From the NCBI GenBank assembly GCA_003008705.1, contig PDUO01000055.1:64527-128526 (forward strand): a stretch of 64,000 nt of DNA. The letters run 5' to 3'. A program made the position numbers and the translations under genes. Positions 36,145 through 48,211 of the stretch are shown here, one piece after another (positions within the stretch are counted from its first letter, which is position 1; the number at the start of each line of letters is the position of its first letter). Below the pieces are notes generated by a model. It did not search any database. It was not told the origin of the DNA and saw only the letters and a list, made by a program, of their open reading frames with translations. This stretch comes from Pezicula radicicola. Lineage: Eukaryota; Ascomycota; Leotiomycetes; Helotiales; Dermateaceae.

Positions 36145-38769
36145 ATGAATGAGGCTCGCGCTTCAGCCTCCCCTCGGCCTTCTCCCCAGGAGGGCGCTGG
36201 GCAACAAGAGACTGCACGATCGGCGTGCACCGTTTGTCGGACCCGAAAGGTACGTTGTGCGCATGCCACTTGGTACCGCTGAGAGGATCGAGATAACGTT
36301 GCGTTAACTGTATATTCAGGTCAAATGCGATCGAATATTACCCAACTGTACCGGCTGTTCAAATAATCCCGAGGGGTGTAGATATGAAACAGCAAGGAAG
36401 AGAGCCCCACGCCGCTCGTAAGTCATTGGCCGCCTCAGTCTCGATCTACATTAACTCTAGCCCACTAGTACCTATAAAGATATAGTTGAGCGCTTAGCAA
36501 AGATGGAGAGTGTCGCCAAAGAGTTCTCGAGAAGCAAAGTCTCAACGCCACCGAGCAATCAATTCGATGCGGGTCCCGACCCCAACACCATCCCGAATGT
36601 GGAGAGAACTTCGCCAGGTCCTTCCTCCGAGCTAGTCTTCGAGGAGGACGGATTCATCAATGCGTCGGCTATTCCAATGTCAGAGGACGGCCAGTCAGGC
36701 CTGCCTGGATTTGAGCCTCATCTTATCCACAACGGAGCCATTCTCGTCGACAACGACCTAGAAGTTGAGTCTCCAGGTACAGCATTCAGTCCAATTGTCT
36801 TCCTCAAACTAATGTTCAAGGTTTGTTTTGCATCTTCTCCGTCCAAGGTATCCGATGGATCAATGACTTGGTTGGTGATGACTGTTTTGGTCGGGCGATG
36901 TCGACCCTAACATTGACGCCACCGCCTCGGAATCGCGGCAACGTGGGCCTTTCATCGATCCACCCGCTTCCAAGCAAATCGGAAACGATTGATTATGTGA
37001 ATGGTAACCATGTAGATCAGTCTATAGTGCCCAGAATCTGACAAGAGCTGTACAGATTATCTTGCGGTAGTGAACCGTGATGTGCCCCTGTTTGATGGCC
37101 AGGAGATAATGAATGGTATCGAAAGGTATTACTCCACGGGAATATTACCATCCCGGAGCTGGTTTGTCGCAGTCAATGTAATTCTGGCGCATGCGCTCCG
37201 TAAACATAGCGGCATAGAGAACTCGGTGGAATGTGAGAAGTATATAGGAAACGCAATGAGTATGATCCCATCTATCTTAATGTCCAAGCCAAACCCACTC
37301 AATGCAGGCGCAATGCTATCAATGGTAACTTTTATTCTCCTTGAATGATAACGAGATGATACAACACTAATAGATGCAGGCGGCATACTTTATGTTACTC
37401 TCTGGGAGTCAGACTGCTATCATGATCCTGGGGGCTGCGATTCAATTGATGGTTTTGGGCGGTTATTACACCACGAGAAGGCGGCCTGGCCAAACTGACA
37501 AGGAAAAACTTCGCGAAAGACGACTATTTTGGCAAGCCTTTGTTTTGGATCATGACCTAGCTTTACAGGTTGGAAAACCACCAATGATTGGCCCTGACTT
37601 CGTTATCGACTTACCGGATGAGTTGCCGGAGGATGGAGGAGGCACGGTGACGTTCGACAACGGCACTACTCTTAATATCTTGCGAGAGCAAGTAAAATTG
37701 GCCCGGATAAAGAGCAAGGTTTATTCACTTCTCTACGCCAAAGACTCTTTCAAGAGGCGCGATCATGAGGATATACAAATCATTTCTGACCTCGATTCCG
37801 AGCTCTACGCCTGGAAAGCACGCATTCCTGAAATCACAAAGTCTGATAGACCGGACCAAGATAACAAGAATTCCGGGTTAATGTGTCTCACGATACTGCA
37901 TTACACATATTACCAGTTAATAATCGTGGTTCATTCCTTTATCTTTCAATCTTCGAATTTGGTTGAATCGGAACTGTCAGATGAAAATTTCGAGAGAGTA
38001 TTGTCAAGTGTTGCTCTTTGTGTAGGAGCTGCGAGGGCAACTATATCCTTACTCGATTTCCATGAAGATCGCCACCCATTCAGCATGTATGTATTCACTT
38101 ACTATCTCTCGTATTCTCAGAATTGTATATAAGATACATGCTAATATAGCTCAATCAAGACATCTCTTGAATAACGTCTCCTGGAGTCTCGATATCGTCT
38201 TTGTCAACATCCTGCAGAACAAGGGAACTATTAGTGCGCAGGAGGACCTTATCCTGCTAGGAAGGGTTATTTCCCTTTTCAAAAAATACCATCCAAATTA
38301 CATACACGCCGTTTCCTTTCGAATTGCTAATATTTTCTACCAAGTTGCCTGGAAGGCACTCCAGAATTACGCCTTCTACCAAAACCCTCCACCAAACAAC
38401 GTCTTTCCACCAACTGACATTTCTCTATCCAAGGCTTGGAACAGACACTTACAGCGAAAGACGATCCCCAACGACACATCTGCCTCTAAGCCATTGGAAT
38501 CCACCCAAGTACCATTTTACGATTGGACAACTGCCACGCAATCTACTTTTCCCTCAGATCAACCAGTTACAACACCCTTCAATCTTCCAACGGATGAGCA
38601 ATTTCACGGTCTGAGGCTAGATGATGATCCGATACCTACGAGCAGCAATATGGTTTGGACCGGCCAAGATCAATGGGGATTGGATACAGAATGCCGCCTA
38701 TCCTTGGGTCTAGACCCACAGTACTGGCAAGGCTTAGCATTACCCGAAGAAGAGGAATGGCTGCACTAG
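36145..38769 (+). CDS. Zn2Cys6 fungal transcription factor
   Basis: Nuclear DNA-binding regulator. Seven exons (36145-36249, 36320-36417, 36469-36776, 36848-37003, 37056-37324, 37374-38086, 38160-38769) join in phase to about 752 aa. The 37325 intron could instead end at 37379, which drops two residues. The binuclear zinc cluster spans Cys28, 31, 38, 45, 48 and 55 (CTVCRTRK / VKC / NCTGC / GC), and an intron splits its coding region after Lys35. The middle part (GIRWINDLVGD, RRLFWQAFVLDHDLAL, HPFS) is the fungal-specific transcription factor domain. It diverges from the PDR transporter, so local control of the pump is plausible but inferred. The gene looks intact. Confidence 0.88.
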
Positions 38770-39504
38770 GGGTGGGGGAGGATGAATATTGGGTTCATAT
38801 TCTTATGAGATAGAAGGGACCTAATTAGATGTTTTCGGGGCAAGAGCATATATGAACTTTTGGATTGGGTTGTTAGAGTGTTGTAGTTTCTTGTCGTTCT
38901 CGATTATCTGGGATGTATCTTGGAAATCACCAAAAGTAGTTCCAAGCAGGGAAAGTGAGGCTGCACTATTAATAGAGAGTCCTTGTTTGTCTATTCGCAT
39001 CGATATTTCTCTACTCTATAATAAAGCTATCTATTAACAAGGTTCCTTTTCGCCAATGTTAAAAGTTAGTTTCCTAAACAGCTTTTCGCGTGTTTATTAA
39101 GAGTGAGCGCTTAAACGTTTTCTAATTTAGCTGATAATAGTAGTTATAGCCAAGGAGTTGAAACAGGCCCCTTGGCTCACTCATCTAGGCGCTATTTACT
39201 CTTCCTCGCCTGCTTTCCACCTTTTCGCCTCACCTATTCCTATTTTCACCTCACCATTACTTATCTTAACTCACCTAGTATTACCAATAAAGCAGCCCTG
39301 CTCACCTTTCCGAACAAAAACAAATATCATTCAAGTTAGGATTCAGGTTTGATAACCAGCTATTCTATAGCGGTCACACTTACCTAGGTTAGGCGGAGGT
39401 AGCACTAGCCAAGCCCGCAGAAAATTGGTCTCTCGCAGCTCGATAAATCCATTGCGAACTGCATTTCCAGCCCTGCGCATCTGCATCCTCAAGGAGCGGG
39501 TGGA
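38770..39504. other. Intergenic, no gene seen
   Basis: 3' flank of the regulator. Short ORFs show no recognisable motif. Confidence 0.4.
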
Positions 39505-40340
39505 ATGGAGGAAGAGATCCTATTTGTTGATGAGATGCCAACCGCTGCTGATGGTAGTGCAAGGCGCCGTGATGTGGAGGGCGAGCTTGATGACAGGGTA
39601 AATGCCGATAGGTCTGCCACAGGAGATGAGACGAGTAGAAATGCTCGAACCTTTAAAGACACTGTCTATTATTAAATCTCAGATGATGATAACAGCTCTG
39701 TTGATAGCATGCAGGCAGAGAAGCAAGAAGATGGTAGAGTGTACTACTTGATCCGTGGGGCGGTTATAGTGAAGATAAGTCCACATGGGAGCCGCTACAG
39801 AACATAAAGGACAAGGCACTCCTGAAGGTTAGAAAGATGATTGACGATCGCCGTTCTTTCGTTGATATACCGCCAGCTATTTGCTATGCCAACGCTACTA
39901 CACATAAGATCCCATAGCCAAGAGCACAATAATCCCGTATTGGGAATCAACGCATCTACAATCCCTAGCTACATGCGGCTGAAACCGTCATCTCTGTTCT
40001 CCTTACTATAAGGAAGGAACCAAAGGGTGAAGTCATATTGCCCTCGACACATCCTAGATATGACGCAAACTCTAGATCCTTTACCCTCAAACTGCTACGT
40101 TAAACGGCCTAATACCATGTCATATGAGCAAGCTTAGTTGCTGCTGGAGACTTCCTTGGGATCTTTTCTACGAAAATTCGATACGTAGATGCGAAGACGT
40201 CGAAAGCTATCAACGGTCCCGTTCTGAATCTTTGGCAAGACTATATGAAGCTACCGAGAAAGCTTAGTTATATGAGAGAGGCAAAGCCAGGTGAGTAGGT
40301 GAACGTCTATCTTGCGTGGGAGGGAGTGAACGAGGTTACA
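39505..40340 (+). pseudogene. Chromodomain protein, broken
   Basis: An acidic N-terminus opens at the ATG at 39505. An in-frame TAA follows (about 39673-39675). The chromodomain core follows near 39740-39810, with YYLI followed, after a 1-nt frameshift, by WGGYSEDKSTWEPLQNI. A further conserved-looking block near 40146-40310 reads VAAGDFLGIFSTKIRY, then LNLWQDYMKLP. Stops and the frameshift make it a pseudogene. The TAA is one C-to-T change from CAA. Similar chromodomain ORFs often travel with fungal repeats, so an origin from a mobile element is possible. Confidence 0.55.
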
Positions 40341-40997
40341 TAACATTCATTAATCTCCTCCTTACTCGCACTCGCAAACGCATTCCCAGTCCTCGTTCTC
40401 GCCTTCTAATCCTTAACCAATTTACAAGCTCCTACCCCCCTAAGCTAATAACCTAGCATCAAGCTGCTTGATCAAAATATCCAGACTTGTAAGAACTTTT
40501 AAGAGTCTCCTCACTCTGCATCCCCTTATTCTCGCTCAATATCCGCCCGTAAGACAACATGTCTTGGAATTCGACCCAGCGTTTGTGGTCGTCTTGGAGG
40601 TAGACTTTGATACGTTGAAGGTTTTGTACTGCCTCGTTGCTGATTTCTTGGAGGGGGACGAGCCAATTGGGGCCCAGTTTGGAGGGGGGAGGTGGGTATT
40701 TCGGACTTGTGAAAGGTCGGATTAGGAAGAAGCGATTGCTGTGTTTTTGGTCGGCTTCTTCACAGGCGCGGGTGTAGATCTGTTCCATTTCTAATTTGAT
40801 CTCGACGACTACTTCTTGGAGATTTGTGATGGATTTGGTAGTTAATTGTGATTGGCAGATCGCGTTGTCAGCTTGCTGGATGAGTTTATCAATCACGGTT
40901 GTTGTGCGGGAGTAGTTGATGTAGAAGTTACTGAGAACTGTAGCGTCAAAATTCTGAGATCGGTGGAGTTTCCCTTTGAAGTGCCTAGCGAAACTAT

Positions 40998-42992
40998 CCC
41001 TTCAGCCGTCGAAGCGTCCAACCTCGCTTAGGCGACAGGGGTTTATTAGCCAATCATATTGCGTATATTTCCGAATTCAGGTAAGATTTGAGGATATAAA
41101 CCTCTATTGTAGCCCTAGCTCTCTATGGTAATAGTTAAAACAATCCCCATTCTTGCAAAGGGGCACCTGGCATGTCCTGCAGCCAAATTTTGTCCCTTTT
41201 GGGCGTAGTTTTCCTCTAGAATTACCTGAAATCTCACCTAAAACAGAGCGATTTCTAGGCTCCCTTTGGACACCCCTTTCCTTACAAGNATAACAATCCC
41301 TCTGGCTCCCAAACCATATTATACTATGCTGCAGACTTGGCTCTACAATTGTAGGCTTATTTCCATATACCTTCCGCTTCCTAGGTTGCTCAGCTGCCTT
41401 CTTAAATAGAGCTGAATAGAGGGCTATTCGAAACTCCTTTTGAGAGGTAAACTTCAAGCTATTATCAACCTTTGAATGAAAAGAAAGAAGATAGGAGTTA
41501 ACTAGAACCATGTTAAAGAGAAAGTGCCATATAGNATGCCAGCCCCCCTTCTTAATCTGCCTATACCCGGCGTTATATGACCTTAATTGATCTGCTTGAT
41601 CAATACTACCTATATTGTGATTATATAAAAAATCAAACTCTGGGTACTCTAACTCTTTCGTAGGTTGATCTCCAAAGGGTACTCTTGAAGTTTTTGCAGN
41701 AGAAGAGGTTTCTGAAGGTCGTTTCCGGACACCCTTGACTTTCTTCTTCCCATTATTAATTGTAGACTGAAATAGGCAAAGAGCGTTGTCTTTCCAGGCC
41801 ATATAAAGAACTAAATTGTCTTCTGAGGGTGCCAATTTAAGGGTATTCCAAGGGATTTCGTCTTTTCGCTCATCCTTTTTCTTTAATACAACAAAATCCT
41901 TAAGTATTCCAGATCCTGGTCGACAAGTGCCTGTTGCTCCTATACCTCGATCTCTAAGTACCTTTAGAAGCTTTGTAGACGTAAAGAGGTTATCCAGGTA
42001 TACACAATAGTGAAATTGGGGCTCTGGTAGCTGTAGAATAAGGTGTGGTACTACAGCAGCTGTCTTATTAGTCTTAAGTTCTTTTGGAGGTACAACCCCT
42101 TGTGGACCTCTTCCTTTCTTAGAACCCTTCTTATGCCAACACCAACAGAGTATATAACCTTGCTGGGCTANACACCATATCTTATAGCCCTCAGAGATAG
42201 GTTTGTTTGGTATAATAAGCGTATCCTTTGACCTGCCCATAAACCTTTCAATAGCCTCATCTACAGCTATATCTCGGCCCGGTATCCAGTGTTTTGCAGC
42301 AGTTGACATTATATGACTATTCAGAGGCTCTACCTATATTAATAAATAAGTTAGCAAGCTATAAATAAGAGTACTAAGTTGTATATTACNATCCCAAATA
42401 CATCTGGCGCATTAGGCCCTGAAATATGAAGCCTGGCATTTATATCCTCCCAACGATTCTTTCCCATTGCTTTTTGTACTGGAATATGTTTTGGCATTGC
42501 CTCTGAAGTAGACCAATAGTCTGGAATTGAATTTTCAATATGTAGGCCCATATATATCCATATTCCAAGAAACGCATATAACTCTTCTAATGTTATCGGA
42601 ACCCACTTCCTTCCACCCTTGTTACGAGGTCGGCCGGGCTGCTCTCTTAGCTTATAATTGTTTGTATTCTCGACTATTATCTGCAACTGCTCAATAGGGA
42701 AAAAGAGGCTCCAGAGGTCGAATGCGGCACCTGGCGCAACGTATAGTGGGAGGTCGATTTTCTTCTCGAAAGGGGGACAGAATAATGGCTCGAATTCGGT
42801 TCCGGTTTTCGTAGCTTCAGGTAGATTAGGGCGCAGAGTTCCTGGATCTGTAGGATCTGGTTTTGTATCATTCGAGGCCATATTGGTGATTTTATTGATG
42901 AAACTAGGTAAAAGCTATGGTGTTGTCAAGTTCTAATGGGGTTGGATCACATGACTAAATGACAAGGGTTGGACGCTTCGACGGCTGAAGGG
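40998..42992 (-). mobile_element. Complete PiggyBac-like DNA transposon, 1995 bp
   Basis: It has 26-bp perfect terminal inverted repeats beginning CCCTTCAGCCGTCG (40998-41023 and 42967-42992) and is flanked by AT on both sides. It contains a transposase gene read on the minus strand. The target looks like a 2-bp AT rather than the TTAA typical of PiggyBac. All five N bases of the window that I noticed lie inside it. Confidence 0.88.
41104..42881 (-). CDS. PiggyBac-like transposase (DDE_Tnp_1_7 type)
   Basis: Cuts and reinserts the surrounding element. Two exons (42881-42390 and 42333-41104) separated by a 56-nt intron give 573 aa, the normal size. Recognisable blocks are YAFLGIWIYMGL, EPLNSHIMSTAAKHW, DEAIERFMGRSKDT, IPNKPISEGYKIW, YLDNLFTSTKLL (carrying a candidate catalytic Asp) and NIGSIDQADQLRSYN. 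The Cys-rich C-terminal end (CRTCQVPLCKNGDC) fits the PiggyBac zinc-binding domain. No stop interrupts the frame. Five codons contain an unresolved base. It may still be active. Confidence 0.87.
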
Positions 42993-44624
42993 ATACATGA
43001 GCGTGTAGCTGCTACCTTCGACTACGATGCTGTAGCCAATAAGAGCGCGAGCTTGCTCGCTTAGCATGTTGATTGCATTTTGGAGTGGTGGCAGTATGCG
43101 GGTGGAACCTTGGGGGGCGGTGACGCTGAAACGCCATTCTTGGTAGATTTGTGAGAATTTGTTGCGGGCGTTACGCAGCTCGTAACCTTTGTTCCTGGAG
43201 TAGAGAGAGATGGATTTTGCTTCTTCCGAGAAGCCACTGCCGCCGAGATCAGGGATGAGGCTGATGAATTCCTGGAGTGTCAACGTCGGCTGATTGTTAT
43301 CAGCTATACTGCCAGTAGGGGTGACAGCAGTGATAGGTGGGCAGATAGCGTAAAAATAGCTGTCGATGGAATTCATCCAGGGGCAAGGACATAGTTTTGG
43401 GATGAGCACGTCCCCGACGGAGTTGGATATGACGGGCACTTGGAGTTGAACGAGGGGGCCAAGGATCAAGTAGATAGTTGCTATTGTCAAGGTACCAAAT
43501 GAGAGCACGAATAGAAGCGTGGGTAGCAGCGAATTCTGTATGGCCCAGAAGATCCAGCCGACCAGGCGTAGGAGAATCCCCACAAGGCTGGTAATGAAGA
43601 CGACGTGCTGAGATAGGATTCTTGTATATCTTTGTCCGACTTGGAGGGTTCGGTCTGCTAGTCCGCAGACCCAGTTGTGCACTTGGTTGGGAAGCGCCTC
43701 AAGAGCAGCTGAGAAGTCAGACCACCACTGTGTAGCAGCAGTAGCAGCGCTGGAAGCCACATTTTGCCCACAGGGAGGCTGGGGAGTTTGGGGTTCAAAA
43801 ATGGTGGGATTTGGGTCCGATTGAGCGCAGCCGGTGGTGTTTATCTCGGTGGTTTGTGGAATGCGTGCAAAGACTGCATAATCCGCCGCCGTGAGCGTGA
43901 AGTCTACTGGATTATTTCTTGGATCCATGAAGCTGTTTCTAGGAGGTGGATTGTGAGGGGCCACCGGATCGGAGATGCAATCAGCATCAGAGTCATCGGA
44001 GGCAGACCCTTGGGCGTCAGATTCCAAACTGGCGTTGGAGATGCGATTGGCTTTGGTCTTCTGCGGATTGGCTCTGCAGTCTTGATGAAGACCCGAGTCG
44101 GCCGAGAATTGAGCTGAAGGATTGGAAGTTGACAGGCCTCTGAAAATGCGATCCGTGTTGGTGCTGGCATTGATATTGGCATTGCTGTTGCCGTTGGCAT
44201 GTTGTCTTGGTGTCGCGGTGAGACGCTGGCGAGCTTCGGCACGTTCTGTGAGGATCCTGTCGAACTCTCTGATATTGCTAGAGTGCATGTCCATCTTTTC
44301 TGGTGTAGACCGTGTCATAGTTGTGGATGTGATAACAGAGTTGAATTGAGTGCCCGAACCATGAGAATGGAATGAGGGGAGGGGGTGGTGGAGAAACGAA
44401 GAAGCAAAGAATCGAGAATAAAGAACCAAGAAGGATAAAGAATGAGGAACGAAGGTTGGAGATTGAATATTGAAGAGTGAATGCGACGAAAACGGAGGAG
44501 TAATAGAGGAGAGCGAGGTATGCGTAATAGTAGCAGTCGTAGTACTTGTACTCTTGGGTGGTATGTATGGTGGGCTGGTGAATGAAGTTGAGCACCGGCG
44601 TAGGAGATTTTCTATATATAGTAT

Positions 44625-44953
44625 GTTCCTATAAGTCTATGCTCTTACTCTATTTTACACTAAAACTTACATCTAATACTTCAAAGTTTTATAGTAAAGA
44701 AGGGATAATTAATTAAAGTCTTTATACTAGACTTATATATTTAATAGTTAAATATATTTTTCTATCTCTATATATATTAAAATTATAAGTAACTAGGATT
44801 AATTAATAGAGATTAAAAGTAAGAGGAGTATAGAATTTATTAGTTTTATACTAAAATTTTAGGTGTACTTATAGCTTAAGTTTAAGTTATATAAGTAGAT
44901 ATACTAGGAGTGTTCTAGTGTAAAACAGGGTAGGAGCATAGACTTATAGGAAC
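44625..44953. repeat. Inverted-repeat element with about 41-bp imperfect arms
   Basis: The left arm 44625-44666 (gttcctataagtctatgctc...) matches the reverse complement of the right arm 44912-44953 with about four mismatches. The interior is very AT-rich and non-coding. It looks like a MITE or a solo-TIR derivative. It lies just upstream of the split membrane-protein gene. Confidence 0.65.
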
Positions 44954-47184
44954 CCACTGTACTTAGATATTCAAAGATAACATACGAATAATAATGACTA
45001 AAAATCAAAATCACTGAAAAATTAAATCATGATCAAAAATATGTCACAAGAGAAAAATCATTATCATTGGCCAAGATTGATGGGTTGACCTATTGCCAAA
45101 CGGCGTACCGATGCCCCAACTTGAACGGACGTATGCATATAACAACATGCAGCAACATGCAACAACATGCAACCCAACGCCATCATGCGATCGCGCTTCT
45201 CTCGTTCCCCTCTGATTGATTGAGGGACTGAGTGAGTGAGTGAGTGAGTGAATGATGATTTCATCATGGGAAAATAAACCACATCTTGACTCTGCCTTCT
45301 CCTCTCTGCATCCCCATCCATCAACCAATCTCCCTTACCCCCCCATTGCCTCTCCTCTCTTCTCCTCTCCTGTCCTCTCCTCGTGCCATGTTTCGCGGCT
45401 CTCCAGTTGCCAGCCTCAGCAGCAGGCAGAGCCTCTCACTGACTTCCAATGAAATTCAGCGCCTTCGTGCCTTCGTGGCTTCTTGGCCACCCCCCACTTC
45501 CAGCACTAGGCCAAAACTCAGGCCAAGATCACGGCCATAACACTCCGCAACTACCAGCACAAGAATCCCTTGACAGCCACGCCGCGCAGACTACCACTAC
45601 CACGCTTTCCGCTTCCCATCTCATAAACAGAAGTGCCATAATCCGTATTCAACTCCACATCTGCATCTACATCTTCTTCTTCTGCTGCTGCTGCTGCTGC
45701 TGCTCTAGAGAGAAACTCCATTCCTGATGGTGATGGTACTCGTAATGATGATCGTAAATATAATCTCTCCTATCTCTTCTTGACGATTAGATGGTTTACT
45801 TCTGTGGGTGTCTTTTTATTTTTTATTTCTTTTTGCTTCTTCTTTTACAGTTTCTTTTGCGGTTTTTTTTTGGGGTGGGGGGTTCATGGATGAGGTGAGT
45901 GGAGATTTTCTGGGGGGGTTGAATTAGGGGAATAGTTAGGTGATTGTCCTCCTATAAGCATAAGCAGGTCTATTTCTACACACTAGTTCTACACAGAATT
46001 GAACACCTTTGCCACCACCTATATATTGCTCCTAATATTTATGCCATCCAACAATCATCTTGCTCAAGAATAGCTTTTAGTCCCTAAATAAAAATAAGTT
46101 GCTTCGTGTATAGTAGCAATAGTCTCTTCTATTAATATACCTTTATGTCGGTCCTCTACACACAAGGTAGCTATGTTATATGTATAAATTCAAGTAAGTA
46201 ATCTGTAATTTAGTCATTTTAAGTAATAATATTACTTTGATTACTTTTTACGCCTCTATCGCGTTGGTTATACTTCAGGTATCTAGTAGTATAGATCTTT
46301 AAATCACAGACTAACCAACTTTTTCCGAGTTGAATATTAACACAACTATCTCCTATAAGAAAATAAACATTAAAGAACTCTTAGAACAGATACTTGGTTA
46401 ACTACCTAGGTAGCTGAAATTACATCATTTGGTCGATTTTGTCTTCTTTCTCTTTTGTGTTTATTTAACATATAGTCGGTCTCCAAAATACATATAATTA
46501 CCATTACCGATTCATTACTACTAAACCCTCACAAGGCATGTCTCATGGCATGCCACCTTGCGAAGTTTCATCCAGTGAAATATTTCTGCACAAACGATAT
46601 CTTTCCGTCTCTCCCCACTTCTCCGTTCCATTCATCTTCTCAGAGTTGATTCTTTTGTTTGCGCTGCGATGGCCGCGCAGGTGCGTCCGGTTGCGGGCGC
46701 AGCGTTTGTATAGCGTGCACATGTCACGATCTTACAACCGGAGTACTGGAAAATACTACCAAAACCCTTAAATTTTGGCCAGTAAGATTCTTGTGGGAAG
46801 ATGGACGCGTTTGCTCGCTCATACACTACCTACTATGAACCATATTCAATGCATCGAGCTGCTCGACTGCTGCGTCAGATGGAGATACTTACAAGATCCT
46901 CCTCCTCCTCTCCTTCTTAAGCACTCAGGTTCTTTCCTTGTAGATTTCAGTGTCACATTCTTCACCTCTCTCATTATCGGTGTCACTTGGCTGCGTCTTC
47001 TCTCTACAAGAACATCATCCATCATCATTACTGTCACTTCTCAAAGCTCAGCCTAGAGTCATCAAATAACAAATTCCTGTAAGTGCTCACGATTCGAAAG
47101 CCACGAAGCCCCATCCGCGATCCCTTACAACCTTATATCATTCAGAGACATCAGCTTACAAACTCACAACAGAAAACCTCAACA
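44954..47184. other. Long intergenic region with simple repeats
   Basis: Contains a gagt tetranucleotide run (45228-45250), a CT-rich tract (45345-45385), a ctg run of about eight units (45682-45706) and G/T-rich sequence near 45860-45920. ORFs in 45044-45727 and 46538-47056 are low-complexity or lack motifs, so I do not call genes. The right end is the promoter of the SAP-like gene. Confidence 0.45.
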
Positions 47185-48211
47185 ATGCTCATCAAGGACG
47201 CAATCCTCAAGTCACAACTCGTATCGCTCCTCGAAGAACGCGGCCTACCAACAAAAGGCAACGAGCCCAGTCTGATGGCGCGTCTCCAGATGTCGTATCT
47301 AAACTGGAACGATTACAACAAGAAGGACGAAATTGTTCTTGTCAAGCACTTCAGTCAAACTAAGGACTGTTTGAGTGCTGAGTGTAAAGCTCAGGGTCTT
47401 TCTGATGACGGCACATGCGCTGAGCTTCGGAGACGTCTTGTTGAGGCTGCTATGAGCCGGGCTCATGATGGTGCCGTTACTGTTATTGATGTTGATGGCG
47501 GTGAGTAAGCAGTTATCTTCACTTATTTATCTTAAAGATAAAAGTTCAATCAGTTGTACTGATTGGCTGAGAACAGATACCAAAACTGCTGGCAATACAG
47601 CCCATGAGAAGGGTCCAACAACTACCACGACAGCTGTTCACAAAGGCAAACAGTCGGCCCCCGAAAAAATCACTACTACGAAAATCACTACCGTCAGACA
47701 TGACGACAACGCCGCTGAGACCGAGACCTTCCATGAAATTGCTCTCGAAATCCCCTTTGTCGACGAGGATATCGCCTCTGCTAGTTCTCAGTCCTTTACC
47801 TCGTCACTAAGCGAGGTCAGTGGCGACCAGGATCAGATTCGCTCCACACCAGTCTCGCGACGTACTTCATTCAGCGCACCAAAAGAAGAAGCAAAAGCAC
47901 ACGTTGTACGTCTCACCTCTTCATCGCACTTGTTCCACTCTTATCATCCCTTCTACTAACAACCAACACAGAAACCACGAGCCCGCTCCCGCTCTCACTC
48001 CCTAGCCTGCAAACAATCACGAATCGCACCGCTGATCAAGGACCTTCACACCGCAGCCGAATCTAACAACACTGAAGACCTTATCCAGCATTCGTTGTCC
48101 TTGCTGCTCTTGTCGCTACAGACTGCTCGATACTGTCTTGATGGTAAGGAATTGGAGAGTCTTAATGGAATTATGACTGTACGTCTTGAGACTATTTTGG
48201 CACTCTTGTGA
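47185..48211 (+). CDS. SAP-like domain protein
   Basis: Three exons (47185-47500, 47577-47905, 47972-48211) join in phase to 294 aa. The N-terminus carries a SAP-like helix-extended-helix motif (KSQLVSLLEERGLPTKGNE / LMARL) and a second half-similar block (CLSAECKAQGLSDDGTCAEL). SAP motifs typically bind DNA or chromatin. The middle is Thr/Ser-rich and probably disordered. The C-terminus is helical (LIQHSLSLLLLSLQTARYCL). An upstream in-frame Met exists at 47083, but the ATG at 47185 has the better context (caacaATG). The precise role is unknown. Confidence 0.72.

Larger units (their letters stand above)
40459..44318 (-). pseudogene. Predicted membrane protein gene split by a transposon
   Basis: The 5' part (44318-42993, 442 codons) and the 3' part (40995-40459, 179 codons) belong to one frame. 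Removing the 1995-bp transposon plus one copy of the AT target duplication rejoins them exactly in phase, giving about 620 aa. The N-terminal half is low-complexity and Ser/Asn/Pro-rich. The middle has two or three hydrophobic segments (ITSLVGILLRLVGWIFW; LLPTLLFVLSFGTLTIATIY). The C-terminal part is helical (LQEVVVEIKLEMEQIY). An earlier Met at 44429 is in frame, but the one at 44318 looks more natural. I do not recognise the family. As it stands the gene is disrupted. Confidence 0.65.

Noticed and set aside
2730..38769. One biosynthetic cluster made of the NRPS, the peroxidase, the PDR pump and the Zn2Cys6 regulator
   Set aside because: The genes are spread over 36 kb with NLR-type genes and pseudogenes in between; no adjacent tailoring genes support one pathway.
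45044..45727. Several ORFs around the CT-rich and ctg-rich DNA
   Set aside because: Their sequence is dictated by simple repeats; no start context, introns or family motifs.
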